Shown here: in pieces, positions 26,993 through 39,142 of the stretch
Numbering within the stretch: position 1 is the first letter of the stretch
Layout: every line of letters starts with the position of its first letter
From: Xanthobacter flavus
GTDB lineage: Bacteria > Pseudomonadota > Alphaproteobacteria > Rhizobiales > Xanthobacteraceae
Reading direction: 5' to 3'
Assembly (NCBI RefSeq): GCF_017875275.1
Contig: NZ_JAGGML010000001.1
Coordinates: 744,001 to 808,000 of the forward strand
DNA length: 64,000 bases
Translations under genes and position numbers: made by a program
Notes under the pieces: generated by a model
The model's database searches: none
What the model saw: only the letters and a program-made list of their open reading frames with translations
Told to the model about the DNA's origin: nothing

Positions 26993-28702
26993 ATGACCCT
27001 CAACGGCTGGATCCAGATCGCCCTGTTCTGCGCGATCATTCTCGCGCTCACCCCGCTCCTCGGCGGCTACATGACCCGCGTGTTCGCGGGCGAGCGCACA
27101 TTCCTCTCCCCGGTCCTGCGCCCGGTGGAAGGCGCCCTCTACGCCCTCGCCGGCGTGGACGCCAAGCGCGAGCAGACGTGGCTCGGCTACACCCTCGCCA
27201 TGCTGGTGTTCCACGTAGGCGGCTTCCTCATCCTCTATGCGATCCTGCGCCTGCAGGACCTGCTGCCGCTGAACCCGCAGGAGATGGCGGCGATGCCGCC
27301 GGACCTGTCGCTGAACACCGCCGTCAGCTTCCTCACCAACACCAACTGGCAGAATTACGGTGGCGAGAGCACGCTCAGCTATCTCGCGCAGATGCTGGGG
27401 CTGACCCACCAGAACTTCCTCTCCGCCGCCACCGGCATCGCGCTGGCGGTGGCGCTGATCCGCGGCTTCTCCCGCGCCTCGGCGCAGACGGTGGGCAATT
27501 TCTGGGTGGATGTGACCCGCTGCACCCTCTACGTGCTGCTGCCGCTCTGCATTCCCTACACCCTGTTCCTCGTCTGGCAGGGCATCCCGCAGACGCTCGG
27601 GCCCTATGTGGATGCGACCACGCTGGACGGCGCGAAGCAGACCATCGCGGTCGGCCCCGTGGCCTCGCAGGTGGCGATCAAGATGCTCGGCACCAATGGC
27701 GGCGGCTTCTTCAACGCCAATGCCTCGCACCCGTTCGAGAACCCCACCGCGCTCTCCAATTTCGTGCAGATGCTCTCCATCTTCGCGCTGGGCGCGGGCC
27801 TTACCAACGTGTTCGGCCGCATGGTGGGCGACGTGCGCAAGGGCTGGGCGATCCTCGCCGCCATGGGCGTCATCTTCGTCGCGGGTGTGGCCGTCACCTA
27901 TTGGGCCGAGTCCGCCGGCACGCCGGGGCTGAACGCGCTGGGGCTGACGGGCGGCAACATGGAAGGCAAGGAGGTGCGCTTCGGCATCGTCGCCTCGGCT
28001 CTCTTCGCCGTCATCACCACCGCCGCCTCCTGCGGCGCGGTGAACGCGATGCATGACAGCTTCACCGCGCTCGGCGGCATGATCCCGCTCATCAACATGG
28101 AGCTGGGCGAGATCATCGTCGGCGGCGTGGGCGCGGGCATGTACGGCATGCTGCTGTTCGTGGTGGTGGCCATGTTCGTGGCCGGCCTCATGGTGGGTCG
28201 CACGCCCGAATATGCCGGCAAGAAGATCGAGGCCAAGGAAGTGAAGATGGCGATGCTCGCCATCCTCGTCCTGCCCTTGATGATGCTCGGCTGGACCGCG
28301 GTCGCCACCGTGCTGCCCTCGGCGGTGGCCTCCATCGCCAATCCCGGGCCGCACGGCTTCTCCGAGATCCTCTACGCCTTCACCTCGGCGACGGCGAACA
28401 ACGGCTCGGCCTTCGGCGGGCTCACCGGCAACACGCCCTTCTACAATGTGACGCTTGCCATCTCCATGTTTATCGGCCGCTTCATGATGATCGTGCCGGC
28501 CATGGCGCTGGCGGGATCGCTCGCGGCGAAGAAGACCGTGCCGGCGTCGGCGGGCACCTTTCCCACCCGTGGCGGGCTCTTCGTCGGCCTGCTGGTGGGC
28601 GTCATCCTCATCGTCGGCGGCCTCACCTTCTTCCCGGCGCTCGCGCTCGGGCCGATCGTGGAGCACCTCGCGGCGGTGGCCGGCCAGACCTTCGGGGGCT
28701 GA
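26993..28702 (+). CDS. kdpA: Potassium-transporting ATPase potassium-binding subunit KdpA
   Basis: The 569-residue inner-membrane protein matches KdpA in length and in its pore segments: [35 protein letters not shown] and [14 protein letters not shown], which form three of the four selectivity-filter loops. It binds and channels potassium within the KdpFABC pump. An extra 43-residue gene separates it from kdpB. Confidence 0.96.
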   Translation: MTLNGWIQIALFCAIILALTPLLGGYMTRVFAGERTFLSPVLRPVEGALYALAGVDAKREQTWLGYTLAMLVFHVGGFLILYAILRLQDLLPLNPQEMAAMPPDLSLNTAVSFLTNTNWQNYGGESTLSYLAQMLGLTHQNFLSAATGIALAVALIRGFSRASAQTVGNFWVDVTRCTLYVLLPLCIPYTLFLVWQGIPQTLGPYVDATTLDGAKQTIAVGPVASQVAIKMLGTNGGGFFNANASHPFENPTALSNFVQMLSIFALGAGLTNVFGRMVGDVRKGWAILAAMGVIFVAGVAVTYWAESAGTPGLNALGLTGGNMEGKEVRFGIVASALFAVITTAASCGAVNAMHDSFTALGGMIPLINMELGEIIVGGVGAGMYGMLLFVVVAMFVAGLMVGRTPEYAGKKIEAKEVKMAMLAILVLPLMMLGWTAVATVLPSAVASIANPGPHGFSEILYAFTSATANNGSAFGGLTGNTPFYNVTLAISMFIGRFMMIVPAMALAGSLAAKKTVPASAGTFPTRGGLFVGLLVGVILIVGGLTFFPALALGPIVEHLAAVAGQTFGG

Positions 28703-28703
28703 G

Positions 28704-28835
28704 ATGGCACGCAGCACCCCTCCCGCGCGGGCTCCGGCCCTGCGCACCTCCGAACTCATCCTCCTTTTGACCCTCGCCGCCTTCGTCCTCGTCGCCGCCA
28801 TCCAGATGGTGGCGCTCGTTGTCGGCAAACCCTGA
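28704..28835 (+). CDS. 43-residue single-helix membrane protein between kdpA and kdpB
   Basis: The ATG at 28704 comes two bases after the kdpA stop. The product has a basic, proline-rich start ([17 protein letters not shown]), one helix ([20 protein letters not shown]) and the tail LVVGKP. kdpB begins 17 bp later. In the classical operon kdpB follows kdpA directly, so this is an additional component. Its tight spacing and strong membrane character support translation. I do not recognise a family. Confidence 0.6.
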   Translation: MARSTPPARAPALRTSELILLLTLAAFVLVAAIQMVALVVGKP

Positions 28836-28851
28836 TTTCCGGGAGCCATCC

Positions 28852-30915
<2,064 letters not shown>

Positions 30916-30926
30916 GGAGAGCCCCC

Positions 30927-31535
30927 ATGCTCAACACCCTCCGTCCCGCCTTCGTCCTCGTCGTCCTTCTGACGGCGCTGACGGGCCTCGCCTACCCCCT
31001 CGCCATGACCGGCGCCGCGCAGCTCATCTTTCCCGCGCAAGCCAATGGCAGCCTCATCGAGAAGAACGGCACCGTGGTGGGCTCGGCCCTCATCGGGCAG
31101 GCCTTCACCTCGGAGCGCTACTTCCACGGCCGGCCCTCCGCCACCACCGGCGCCGATCCGGCGGATGCGTCCAAGACCGTTCCCCAGCCCTACAATGCCT
31201 CCAATTCCATGGGCTCGAACCTCGGCCCCACCAACCCCGCGCTGTTCGAGCGGGTGAAGGGCGACATGGCGGCGCTGAAGGCCGAGAATCCCGGCGCGGC
31301 GGTGCCGGTGGACCTCGTCACCACCTCCGCCTCGGGGCTCGATCCGGACATCTCGCCGGAGGCCGCCCTGTTCCAGGTGCCGCGCATCGCCAAGGCGCGC
31401 GGCGTCAATGAGGACGTGCTGCACCGGCTGGTGGCGCAGACCACGCAGGAGCCGACCTTCGGCCTCCTCGGCGAGCCCAGGGTGAATGTGCTCGCCCTCA
31501 ATCTCGCGCTGGACCGCTTCGCCGGCGCAAAATAG
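30927..31535 (+). CDS. kdpC: Potassium-transporting ATPase subunit KdpC
   Basis: The 202-residue protein has one N-terminal membrane helix ([19 protein letters not shown]) and a periplasmic domain with family landmarks [39 protein letters not shown] and [15 protein letters not shown]. It is an accessory subunit of the Kdp pump. It starts 11 bp after kdpB and precedes the sensor gene kdpD. Confidence 0.95.
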   Translation: MLNTLRPAFVLVVLLTALTGLAYPLAMTGAAQLIFPAQANGSLIEKNGTVVGSALIGQAFTSERYFHGRPSATTGADPADASKTVPQPYNASNSMGSNLGPTNPALFERVKGDMAALKAENPGAAVPVDLVTTSASGLDPDISPEAALFQVPRIAKARGVNEDVLHRLVAQTTQEPTFGLLGEPRVNVLALNLALDRFAGAK

Positions 31536-31573
31536 AAAAAGCGGGACCGCAGCGGCCCGGCCCGGAGACGGCA

Positions 31574-34291
31574 ATGCCCGAAGAGCGCGAGAGCGATCAC
31601 CGCCCCTCGCCGGACGCCCTCCTGAAGGAGGCGCAGCGGGAGAGCCGTGGCCAGTTGAAGATCTTCCTCGGCGCCGCCCCCGGCGTCGGGAAGACCTACG
31701 AGATGCTCGCCTCCGGCCGCACCCGCCTGAAGGACGGTGCCGATGTGGTGATCGGCGTGGTGGAGACCCACGGCCGCAAGGAAACCCAGGCGCTGGTGGA
31801 GGGCTTCGAGATCGTCCCCCGCCGCACCGTCTCCTACAAGGGCCGGCAGCTCGAGGAGATGGACCTCGACGCCATCCTCGCCCGCAAGCCCGATCTGGTG
31901 CTGGTGGACGAGCTGGCCCACACCAACGCCCCCGACAGCCGCCACGCCAAGCGCTACATGGACGTGGAGGAACTGCTCGCCGCCGGCATAAACGTCTATT
32001 CCACGCTGAACATCCAGCATGTGGAGAGCCTGAACGACGTGGTGGCGCAGATCACCCGCATCCGCGTGCGCGAGACGGTGCCCGACGCCATCATCGACCG
32101 GGCGGACGAGATCGAGGTGATCGACATCACCCCCTCCGATCTCATCCAGCGCCTGCACGACGGCAAGGTGTATGTCCCCGACACCGCCCGGCGCGCGGTG
32201 GATAATTACTTCTCCCCCGGCAACCTCACCGCCCTGCGCGAGCTGGCCCTGCGCCGCACCGCCCAAAGGGTGGACGAGCAATTGCTCAGCCACATGCGCG
32301 CCCATGCCATCTCCGGCCCCTGGGCGGCGGGCGAGCGGGTGCTGGTCTGCATCAGCGAGGACAAACGCTGCGCCGCTTTGGTGCGCTATGCCAAGCGCCT
32401 CGCCGACCGGCTGAGGGCGCCGTGGGTGGCGCTCTATGTGGAGACGCAGCGCAGCTTCCAGCTCGGCGACGTGGAGCGCGACCGCATCGCCGAAGTGCTG
32501 CGCCTCGCCGAGCGGCTGGGCGCCGAGGCCGTCACCGTGCCCGGCGGCGCGCACATCGCCGACGACGTGCTCGCCTACGCGCGCGCGGCCAACGTGACCC
32601 AGATCGTCATCGGCAAGTCGGACCGCTCGCGCTGGTTCGAGATTCTGTACGGCTCGGTGGTGCATGACCTTGTGCGCCGCTCCGGCAACATCTCGGTGCA
32701 TGTGATCGCCGGCGATATCGGCGAGCCCCCTTCGGGCGAGGCCCGTGCCGCCGCGCCGATGCCGGTGCGAAGGGAGGTGCGGGCCTATGCGGAGGGCGCA
32801 TTCCTCGTCGCCGCCGCGACGCTCATCGGCCTCGCCCTGCAACGCCTTTTGGGGCTGCAGAATGTCGCCCTCGTCTTCCTCACCGCCGTACTGGTCAGCG
32901 CGGTGCGCTCGGGCCTGTGGCCGGCGCTGGCCACTTCGGTCGCCGCCATGCTGGCGTTCAATTTCTTCTTCATCCCGCCGCTCTACACCTTCACCATCGC
33001 CGATCCGGAGAACGTGATCGCGCTGTTCTTCTTCCTGGTGGTGGCGGCCATCGCCAGCAATCTCACGGCGCGGGTGCGCGGGCAGGCGCTGGCCGCGCGG
33101 GCGCGGGCGAAGACCACGGAAGACCTCTATCTCTTCTCCAAGAAGCTCGCGAGCGCGGTGAGCCTCGACGACCTGCTCTGGGCCACCGCCTTCCAGATCG
33201 CCTCCATGCTGAAGGTGCGCGTGGTGATGCTGCTGCCGGAGGATGGCGCGCTCACCGTGAAGGCCGGCTATCCGCCGGAAGATGCCATCGACGCGGCGGA
33301 CCTCGCCGCCGCCAACTGGACCTACGAGAACAACCGCCCCGCCGGCCGCGGCGCCGATACGCTGCCCGGCGCGCGCCGCCTGTTCCTGCCCATGCACACG
33401 GGGCGCGGGGCGGTGGGCGTGGTGGGCATCGACAAGGACAAGGAGGGCCCGCCCCTCTCGCCCGAGGAGCGCCGCCTGCTCGACGCCCTCGCCGATCAGG
33501 CCGCCCTCGCCGTGGAGCGGGCGAACCTCGTCTCCGACGTGGAGAAGGCGCGGCTCGATGCGGAGACCGACCGGCTGCGCTCCGCCCTTCTCACCTCCAT
33601 CTCGCACGATCTGAAGACGCCGCTCGCCTCCATCCTCGGCGCGGCGGGCACGCTCAGGAGTTTTGCCGCCGCCCTCAGCGAGGACCAGCGCGGCGAGATG
33701 CTGGCGACCATCGAGGAGGAGGCGCTGCGGCTCAACCGCTTCATCGCCAACCTGCTGGACATGACGCGGCTGGAATCCGGCGCCATCGTGCCCAATGCCT
33801 CGCCCAACGACCTCGCCGAGATCGTCGGCAGCGCCTTGCGGCGGGCCGCCTCCATCCTGAAGGACCACAAGGTGGAGATCGACCTTGCGCCGGACCTGCC
33901 CATGGTGAATGTCGACCCGGTGCTGTTCGAGCAGGCGCTGTTCAACCTCCTCGACAATGCCGCGAAATATGCGCCGGCCGGCTCCCTCGTCTCCCTCCAC
34001 GGCTGGGCCGAGGTCGGGCAGGAGGGCGCGCACGTGACGTTGCAGGTGCTGGACGAGGGGCCGGGCATTCCGGCGGAGGATGTGGAGAAGGTGTTCGACA
34101 AGTTTTTCCGCGCCCGCAAGCAGGATCAGGTACGGGCGGGCACGGGCCTCGGCCTTGCGATCTGCCGCGGCTTCATCGAGGCCATGGGCGGCACCATCAC
34201 GGTCGCCAACCGGGCCGACCGGGCGGGCGCGGTCTTCACCGTCGATCTGCCGGCAGGCGCGCTCGCCCCGGTGCTGGAGGCCGCGCCATGA
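31574..34291 (+). CDS. kdpD: Osmosensitive potassium channel histidine kinase KdpD
   Basis: The 905-residue sensor has the KdpD N-domain with Walker A GAAPGVGK (33-40) and LVDELAHTNAPDSRH, then a universal-stress-like domain (ERVLVCISEDKR, about 250-375). Four close membrane helices (about 410-500) and a GAF-like region (about 525-650) follow. The kinase core has HisKA with the phospho-histidine in SISHDLKTPLASILG, the N box NLLDNAAKYAP and the G box GTGLGLAICRGF. It phosphorylates KdpE at low potassium. Its stop overlaps the kdpE start (ATGA). Confidence 0.95.
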   Translation: MPEERESDHRPSPDALLKEAQRESRGQLKIFLGAAPGVGKTYEMLASGRTRLKDGADVVIGVVETHGRKETQALVEGFEIVPRRTVSYKGRQLEEMDLDAILARKPDLVLVDELAHTNAPDSRHAKRYMDVEELLAAGINVYSTLNIQHVESLNDVVAQITRIRVRETVPDAIIDRADEIEVIDITPSDLIQRLHDGKVYVPDTARRAVDNYFSPGNLTALRELALRRTAQRVDEQLLSHMRAHAISGPWAAGERVLVCISEDKRCAALVRYAKRLADRLRAPWVALYVETQRSFQLGDVERDRIAEVLRLAERLGAEAVTVPGGAHIADDVLAYARAANVTQIVIGKSDRSRWFEILYGSVVHDLVRRSGNISVHVIAGDIGEPPSGEARAAAPMPVRREVRAYAEGAFLVAAATLIGLALQRLLGLQNVALVFLTAVLVSAVRSGLWPALATSVAAMLAFNFFFIPPLYTFTIADPENVIALFFFLVVAAIASNLTARVRGQALAARARAKTTEDLYLFSKKLASAVSLDDLLWATAFQIASMLKVRVVMLLPEDGALTVKAGYPPEDAIDAADLAAANWTYENNRPAGRGADTLPGARRLFLPMHTGRGAVGVVGIDKDKEGPPLSPEERRLLDALADQAALAVERANLVSDVEKARLDAETDRLRSALLTSISHDLKTPLASILGAAGTLRSFAAALSEDQRGEMLATIEEEALRLNRFIANLLDMTRLESGAIVPNASPNDLAEIVGSALRRAASILKDHKVEIDLAPDLPMVNVDPVLFEQALFNLLDNAAKYAPAGSLVSLHGWAEVGQEGAHVTLQVLDEGPGIPAEDVEKVFDKFFRARKQDQVRAGTGLGLAICRGFIEAMGGTITVANRADRAGAVFTVDLPAGALAPVLEAAP

Positions 34292-34977
34292 GCGCGCCCG
34301 TCAAGCTCCTCGTGGTGGATGACGAGCCGGCCATCCGCCGCCTGCTCGCCACCGGCCTGCCGACACAGGGCTATGGCGTGGAGAGCGCCGCCACCGGCGC
34401 CGAGGCGCTGGCGCTGATGGGCGCCGGCGCGCCCGATCTCGTGCTCCTCGACCTCGGCCTGCCCGACATTCCCGGCCGCGACCTGCTGCGCCGCTGGCGC
34501 GAGGAGGGGCAGACCTGCCCCATCATCATCCTCTCCAGCCGCACCGACGAGCCGGGCATCGTGGAGGCGCTGGAAGCGGGGGCGGACGATTACGTCACCA
34601 AGCCCTTCGGCATGAACGAGCTGGTCGCGCGCATCCGCGTCGCCCTGCGCCACCGCCTCCAGCAGCAGGGCGAGAAGCCGCTGTTCGTGGTGGGCGACCT
34701 TTCGGTCGATCTGGTGCGTCGGATCGTGAAGGTGAAGGACAGGGAGGTGAAGCTCTCGCCCAAGGAATACGCCATCCTGCGCGTGCTGGTGCAGCATGCG
34801 GGCAAGGTCCTCACCCATCATTACCTGCTCTCGCAAGTGTGGGGCGGCAGTCAGGATCTGCAATATCTGCGCGTCTATGTCCGCCAGCTGCGGCAGAAGC
34901 TGGAGGATAATCCCGAGAAGCCCCGCTACATCCGCACCGAGACCGGCGTCGGCTATCGCCTCACCGAGCCGGAGTGA
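34288..34977 (+). CDS. kdpE: KDP operon response regulator KdpE
   Basis: The 229-residue OmpR-type regulator starts at ATG 34288 inside the kdpD stop. The receiver domain has DDE at 11-13, phospho-acceptor Asp55 in LVLLDLGLPD and Lys in YVTKPFGM. The C-terminal winged helix ends in RYIRTETGVGYRLTEPE. It activates kdpFABC transcription when phosphorylated by KdpD. Confidence 0.94.
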   Translation: MSAPVKLLVVDDEPAIRRLLATGLPTQGYGVESAATGAEALALMGAGAPDLVLLDLGLPDIPGRDLLRRWREEGQTCPIIILSSRTDEPGIVEALEAGADDYVTKPFGMNELVARIRVALRHRLQQQGEKPLFVVGDLSVDLVRRIVKVKDREVKLSPKEYAILRVLVQHAGKVLTHHYLLSQVWGGSQDLQYLRVYVRQLRQKLEDNPEKPRYIRTETGVGYRLTEPE

Positions 34978-35024
34978 GCGTCACCCGCCGCTGAAGCTGC
35001 CCGCCCTGCTCCGGCCCCGGAGGT

Positions 35025-35969
35025 TCAGCCGAAGAACACGCGCTCGGCCGTTCCCCTCAGCAGGAAGTCCCGCTGCGTGTCGTCGAGGGGCGCGCGGCGG
35101 GCGATGAAGTCGAAGGCGGCGCGCAGGGTGTTCGGCGGCTCGCGTTCCAGCACCGGCATGTCGCTACCCCACATCAACCGGCCCGCGCCGAACGCGGCGA
35201 GGAGCGCGGCGAGCTGCGGGATCACCCGGTCATAAGGCGGCGTGTCGAACTTGTTGAGGCCGGAGATTTTCACGCTCACGCCGGGAAAGGCGGCAAGGGC
35301 CATGAGCCGGTCCAACTGGCGCGCGTCGCCGGGCATCACATGGGCCATGTGGTCGAGGCAGACATTCGTCGCGGGGTAGCGCCGGCACAGCTCGGCCACG
35401 TGGAGCAGCGCGTCGTCGCTCATGTCCGGGCTGTCGCGCAGAAGGGGACACAGCACGAGGTTTTCCTCCGCCGCCGTCGCCCAGATGCTCGCCATCACCG
35501 GAGAGGTCAGCCAGGCGGCCGTATCGACGCCCCTCAGGCGGAAGCCCTTCACGCCGGCCGCCTTGGCCGTCCGCATCGCGTCGGGCGCATCCACCCGCCG
35601 GTCGTCCACCGCGCCCACCACGGCGAATGTGCCGGGATGCGCCCGCGCCGCGTCGGTCAGGTAGGAGCTGTCAGTGCCGAAATAGCCGATGTGCTGCACC
35701 AGCACGACCCGCGCCACGCCGATGGCCGTCTCGCGCGCCAGCAGGGTTTCGATGTCGTAATCGGGCGGATCGCGATCGCGCGCGGTCTGGTCGTGGACCA
35801 TGGGGTAGCGGGTGAGATCGCCGCCCCAGCTATGGCTGTGCGCATCAATGAGCCCGCCAGCCGCCATCGCGCGGGACACGGCGCCTCCGGCCAGCGCCAG
35901 CGCCGCCGCTCCCGCCAGCAGGCGGCGGCGATCAAGGCTGCCGCTTGCCCATCCGTCACTGTGCGTCAT
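35025..35969 (-). CDS. Tat-exported amidohydrolase-2 family protein
   Basis: The 314-residue protein begins with a twin-arginine-type signal (SLDRRRLLAGAAALALAGGA, cleavage near AMAA). The rest is a TIM-barrel metal-dependent hydrolase of the amidohydrolase-2 type: LIDAHSHSW (metal-site histidines), VLVQHIGYFG, the lid strand NVCLDHMAHVMPGD and LMWGSDMPVLE with the catalytic Asp. Members hydrolyse lactones or decarboxylate aromatic acids. The periplasmic location is unusual. It stands alone between kdpE (convergent) and the propeller protein. Confidence 0.85.
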   Translation of the reverse strand: MTHSDGWASGSLDRRRLLAGAAALALAGGAVSRAMAAGGLIDAHSHSWGGDLTRYPMVHDQTARDRDPPDYDIETLLARETAIGVARVVLVQHIGYFGTDSSYLTDAARAHPGTFAVVGAVDDRRVDAPDAMRTAKAAGVKGFRLRGVDTAAWLTSPVMASIWATAAEENLVLCPLLRDSPDMSDDALLHVAELCRRYPATNVCLDHMAHVMPGDARQLDRLMALAAFPGVSVKISGLNKFDTPPYDRVIPQLAALLAAFGAGRLMWGSDMPVLEREPPNTLRAAFDFIARRAPLDDTQRDFLLRGTAERVFFG

Positions 35970-36075
35970 CGCCTGCCTCGCGCCCGGAACAGCCGCGCCC
36001 TAGATGGGCATGGCGTGGCCCGTTCTGGCAAGAGCGCCGGGCGGCGCCGGGCGGCGGCGGGCGGTGCCAGCCGGC

Positions 36076-38964
36076 TCAGACCAGCGCGTCCGCGCTCCCG
36101 TGCACGGGATGAAGCACCTCATGCACATGAGCCGCCAGCGCCTCCGCCCGGCTTGCCAGTTCGTGCACCAGCGCAGGGTGCTCGGCCTGAGCGTGATCGA
36201 GAATGGCGGAACCGATGGCATCCAGATAGTCCGCCACCGCTGCCGGCAGATGAAGCTCCGGCATATGGGCCGTCGCGAGGGCGCCATGGGCATGCGCTGC
36301 GGCATCGATCAGCCCCTCGGCCCGCGCTTCCAGCGCCGCGAACACGGCGGACAGATCGTCCGGCACGCCCGAAGCGGCCGCCTTCAGGGTCGCGAAGGGG
36401 TCGGATGTGATCCCGTCCGTCCCGGACGCAGGCTCGCCCGAAACAGAAAAAGCGGAAACCCGCGAGGCCGTTCCGCCGCCGGTGCCGACCAGCGTGATCG
36501 TGACATCCTGGGTCGCGGCCGCTCCGGATGTATCCGTCACCCTGACCACGAACGTCTCAGCCCGCGTCTCGCCCTCGGCCAGCGGCGCCACCTTGGCCTC
36601 GTCCACCGCATAGGACCACTGGATGATGCCGGCACCGTTCACGTCGCTCACGACCCTGGCCGTAAGCGTGCCCAGCGCATCGGTGGGACTGGTGACACTG
36701 GCGGTGTGAGTATCCGAGGTGTCAGCGTCGGCGAACTGGATGGTGCCCGTTGTCGCGAGGCTCTTCAGACCGCTCTGGTCGATGATGACCGGCCCATGGA
36801 CATTGGGCGCGCCGATCGATGCGATGAAGATGTCACTTGCGCCGTTCGTGTCGCCGGCCACCAGATTTGAGGCATCTGACTGAAAGACGATCTGCTGGCC
36901 ATCGGGCGTAAAGACCGGACTGATGCTGCTGCCATCGCCCGCAACCCGCGTGATGACACCCGTCGCCAGATCCTTCACGAAAATATCAGTCCAGCCATTG
37001 TCGTCCCCGACAACAAGGTTGCTCCCACTCGAACCGAAAGCCACCTTCGTGCCATCCGGCGAAAACGCAATTTTTCCATAGCTTGGATTATTGGCGACAT
37101 CACCTTGTAAATTGGCACTCGCCACCGTCACGTCATTTGTGACCAGATCTTTGACCAGCACCTGAACTTTATCATACTGCGAATCGGAATTCGGATTTCT
37201 AGACGAAAGGAATGCCAGTTTGGAACCGTCCGGGGAAAATACCGGGGCAATCGGTCGGGAGCCGGCGGCATACGAAACGAACGTAACTTCACCCGTTGCA
37301 AGGTCCTTGATGTAGTAAGCATAAGGGCCGGCCACCCCCGGCCCCGCCTCGGACCCCGTTGCAGCAAAGGCGATCTTGGACCCGTCCGGAGAAAACACGG
37401 GATCATAGCTGTCGGTTTCGAAGGCCTTGCCGCCGGCGTTGGTCGAAACCAGAGTAATCGCACCCGTCGACAAATCCTTCACGAAAAGATCAGTGTGGCC
37501 GGTGTCGCCGGCGACGAATTGGGAATTGGATTGAAAAGCAATCTTCGTTCCATCCGGCGAAAAAACCGGTCGATCGCTTGATGAAGTTCCCTGACCACCG
37601 TTCGCGCCTGTGGAAACGCGCGTGATGGCACCCGTATCAAGATCCTTAATGAAGACATCGGCGGCACCGTTGGTATCGCCTTGGACGAGATTGTTCGCCA
37701 GCGACACAAATGCGACCTTGCGGCCATCCGGCGAGAACGCGATATCGCCGGTGCTCATGTCGTTGCCGACCCGCCCTTGAGCATCGGAGGAAACGATCAC
37801 GACGTCGCCCGTCACCCGGTCCTTGACCATGACCTGCTGATTGGTGCCAGACGGAAAGAAACCTCCGGCCGGCACCGATACAAGATTCCCGGCGCCGGAC
37901 AGAAAGGCCACCTTGCTGCCATCCGGCGAAATGGCCGGCATCGAGCTCGCTCCGCTTCCCGGCTGGCCCGCTGCCGTCGCCGAAAGCAGCACGGGATCGC
38001 CCGCCCAACTGGTTACCCCGATCGTTGGCGCATGGGTCTCGAACGACAGCGAGACATGCGCGCTTGCCACACCCTTGTCGGCATCGGTGACGGTAAAGGT
38101 CACGTCGCGGGCGTTCGTTGGTGCCGTCGAAGATGTCGAACGATAGGACACCTGATCGAGCAGAGCGCTCATCTGGGCATCGGATATGGCGGACTTCAAG
38201 GTGAAAGCGAGGTCGTGGCCGGACAGGCCATTGGCGGAAACAGTGCCAACCTGCTTGCCATCGAGATACAACTTCGTGCCGGTGATGCTGAATGCCCCGC
38301 TCGACAGATAAAACTCATCCGTCGATGTTCCGCCCGCCAGGTGCACGCTCAGCTTGCCCTTCTTGAACCCGGTACCATCAGGATTGGCCACGTGGGCATC
38401 AGAGTCGATGACAACACCCGCCTCGGCTGCCGAAGGCCGGAATTCCTGCGTCGGACCAAGATCGGAGAATTTCGGAGCGTCCCCTTCCGGCTTGAGCTTA
38501 AGCCGCATACTGGCGGAGGAGGCTGGCCCCTCAGAGAAGGAAAGCGAAAATGTCACCGCTCGCGCAGCACCCGATGGCGCGTCGCCCGAATAAGAGTATG
38601 CGATCGCCCGCGCGAGCGCGGTGACTTCCTCATTCGTTACACCGGACTCAAGTATTATACTTAAATATTGATCCGTTCCGGCCGACGTCTCCCAGCCGAT
38701 ATGTTTTCCATTGTAGAATATCGAAGCTGTTTGAGCTGTCGTATCGACCAGAGTGATGCCGCCGACTTGCGATATACTAAAGTGATCGAGCGTGGTCGAA
38801 TTGGCCATTCTCACATCGAAAAATGCGTTCGAAGCAAAACCATTCGGTGGGGCCGCAAACGTCACATTCGAATCCAGCACCACCGGACCCGCATTCACCG
38901 TGTTCTCGGCCAGCGTCTTGCTCCTGTCGAGCCCGCTGAAGCCGGTTTTTGCCTTTGCCGCCAT
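36076..38964 (-). CDS. Large adhesin-like protein: cadherin-like repeats, seven-bladed PD40 propeller, VCBS domain
   Basis: I set the start at ATG 38964 (MAAKAKTGFSGLD), which has GGGAGAG upstream, giving 962 residues; an ATG 30 bp further up is the alternative. Two cadherin-like domains of the kind found in giant surface proteins (LAENTVNAGPVVLDSNVTF, about 18-155; second about 170-310) precede seven xFSPDGxKxAF repeats (about 340-715) that fit one seven-bladed TolB-like propeller. A VCBS-type domain (about 725-830) and a histidine-rich helical C-terminus follow. There is no Sec signal, so type I secretion is likely, but no such transporter is in the window. Codon use is less GC-rich than in its neighbours. 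Confidence 0.8.
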   Translation of the reverse strand: MAAKAKTGFSGLDRSKTLAENTVNAGPVVLDSNVTFAAPPNGFASNAFFDVRMANSTTLDHFSISQVGGITLVDTTAQTASIFYNGKHIGWETSAGTDQYLSIILESGVTNEEVTALARAIAYSYSGDAPSGAARAVTFSLSFSEGPASSASMRLKLKPEGDAPKFSDLGPTQEFRPSAAEAGVVIDSDAHVANPDGTGFKKGKLSVHLAGGTSTDEFYLSSGAFSITGTKLYLDGKQVGTVSANGLSGHDLAFTLKSAISDAQMSALLDQVSYRSTSSTAPTNARDVTFTVTDADKGVASAHVSLSFETHAPTIGVTSWAGDPVLLSATAAGQPGSGASSMPAISPDGSKVAFLSGAGNLVSVPAGGFFPSGTNQQVMVKDRVTGDVVIVSSDAQGRVGNDMSTGDIAFSPDGRKVAFVSLANNLVQGDTNGAADVFIKDLDTGAITRVSTGANGGQGTSSSDRPVFSPDGTKIAFQSNSQFVAGDTGHTDLFVKDLSTGAITLVSTNAGGKAFETDSYDPVFSPDGSKIAFAATGSEAGPGVAGPYAYYIKDLATGEVTFVSYAAGSRPIAPVFSPDGSKLAFLSSRNPNSDSQYDKVQVLVKDLVTNDVTVASANLQGDVANNPSYGKIAFSPDGTKVAFGSSGSNLVVGDDNGWTDIFVKDLATGVITRVAGDGSSISPVFTPDGQQIVFQSDASNLVAGDTNGASDIFIASIGAPNVHGPVIIDQSGLKSLATTGTIQFADADTSDTHTASVTSPTDALGTLTARVVSDVNGAGIIQWSYAVDEAKVAPLAEGETRAETFVVRVTDTSGAAATQDVTITLVGTGGGTASRVSAFSVSGEPASGTDGITSDPFATLKAAASGVPDDLSAVFAALEARAEGLIDAAAHAHGALATAHMPELHLPAAVADYLDAIGSAILDHAQAEHPALVHELASRAEALAAHVHEVLHPVHGSADALV

Positions 38965-38968
38965 GACC

Positions 38969-38992
38969 GCAACTCTCCCTGACCAGAGTTGC
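38969..38992 (-). promoter_or_regulatory. Hairpin overlapping the ribosome site of the propeller-protein gene
   Basis: GCAACTCT and AGAGTTGC form a perfect 8-bp inverted repeat with an 8-nt loop. On the minus-strand mRNA the likely Shine-Dalgarno sequence GGGAGAG begins in the loop and runs into the 3' arm, 5 nt before the ATG at 38964. Folding would hide the ribosome site, so translation may be regulated. Confidence 0.5.
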
Positions 38993-39142
38993 AATTAGGG
39001 GTAGCGAGACGCGATGGCCCGGTCTAGGCGGTGACGGAACGGCAGGCCGAAGATGGCACGGGCAAGCGACCAATGGGCCACAGTGCGGCGCGGCCGGTTC
39101 AGCCGCCATCGCCCGAAACAACGCCATGCCAGAGCTCTCGCT

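Noticed and set aside
31190-34033. A 947-codon open frame on the minus strand opposite kdpD.
   Set aside because: It is antisense to a full-length KdpD with all motifs. The product is histidine/glycine-rich with no recognisable fold.
35970-36075. Search for tRNA or other RNA genes in this and the other short gaps.
   Set aside because: No cloverleaf-like arrangement or TTCRA box with matching arms was seen in any gap.
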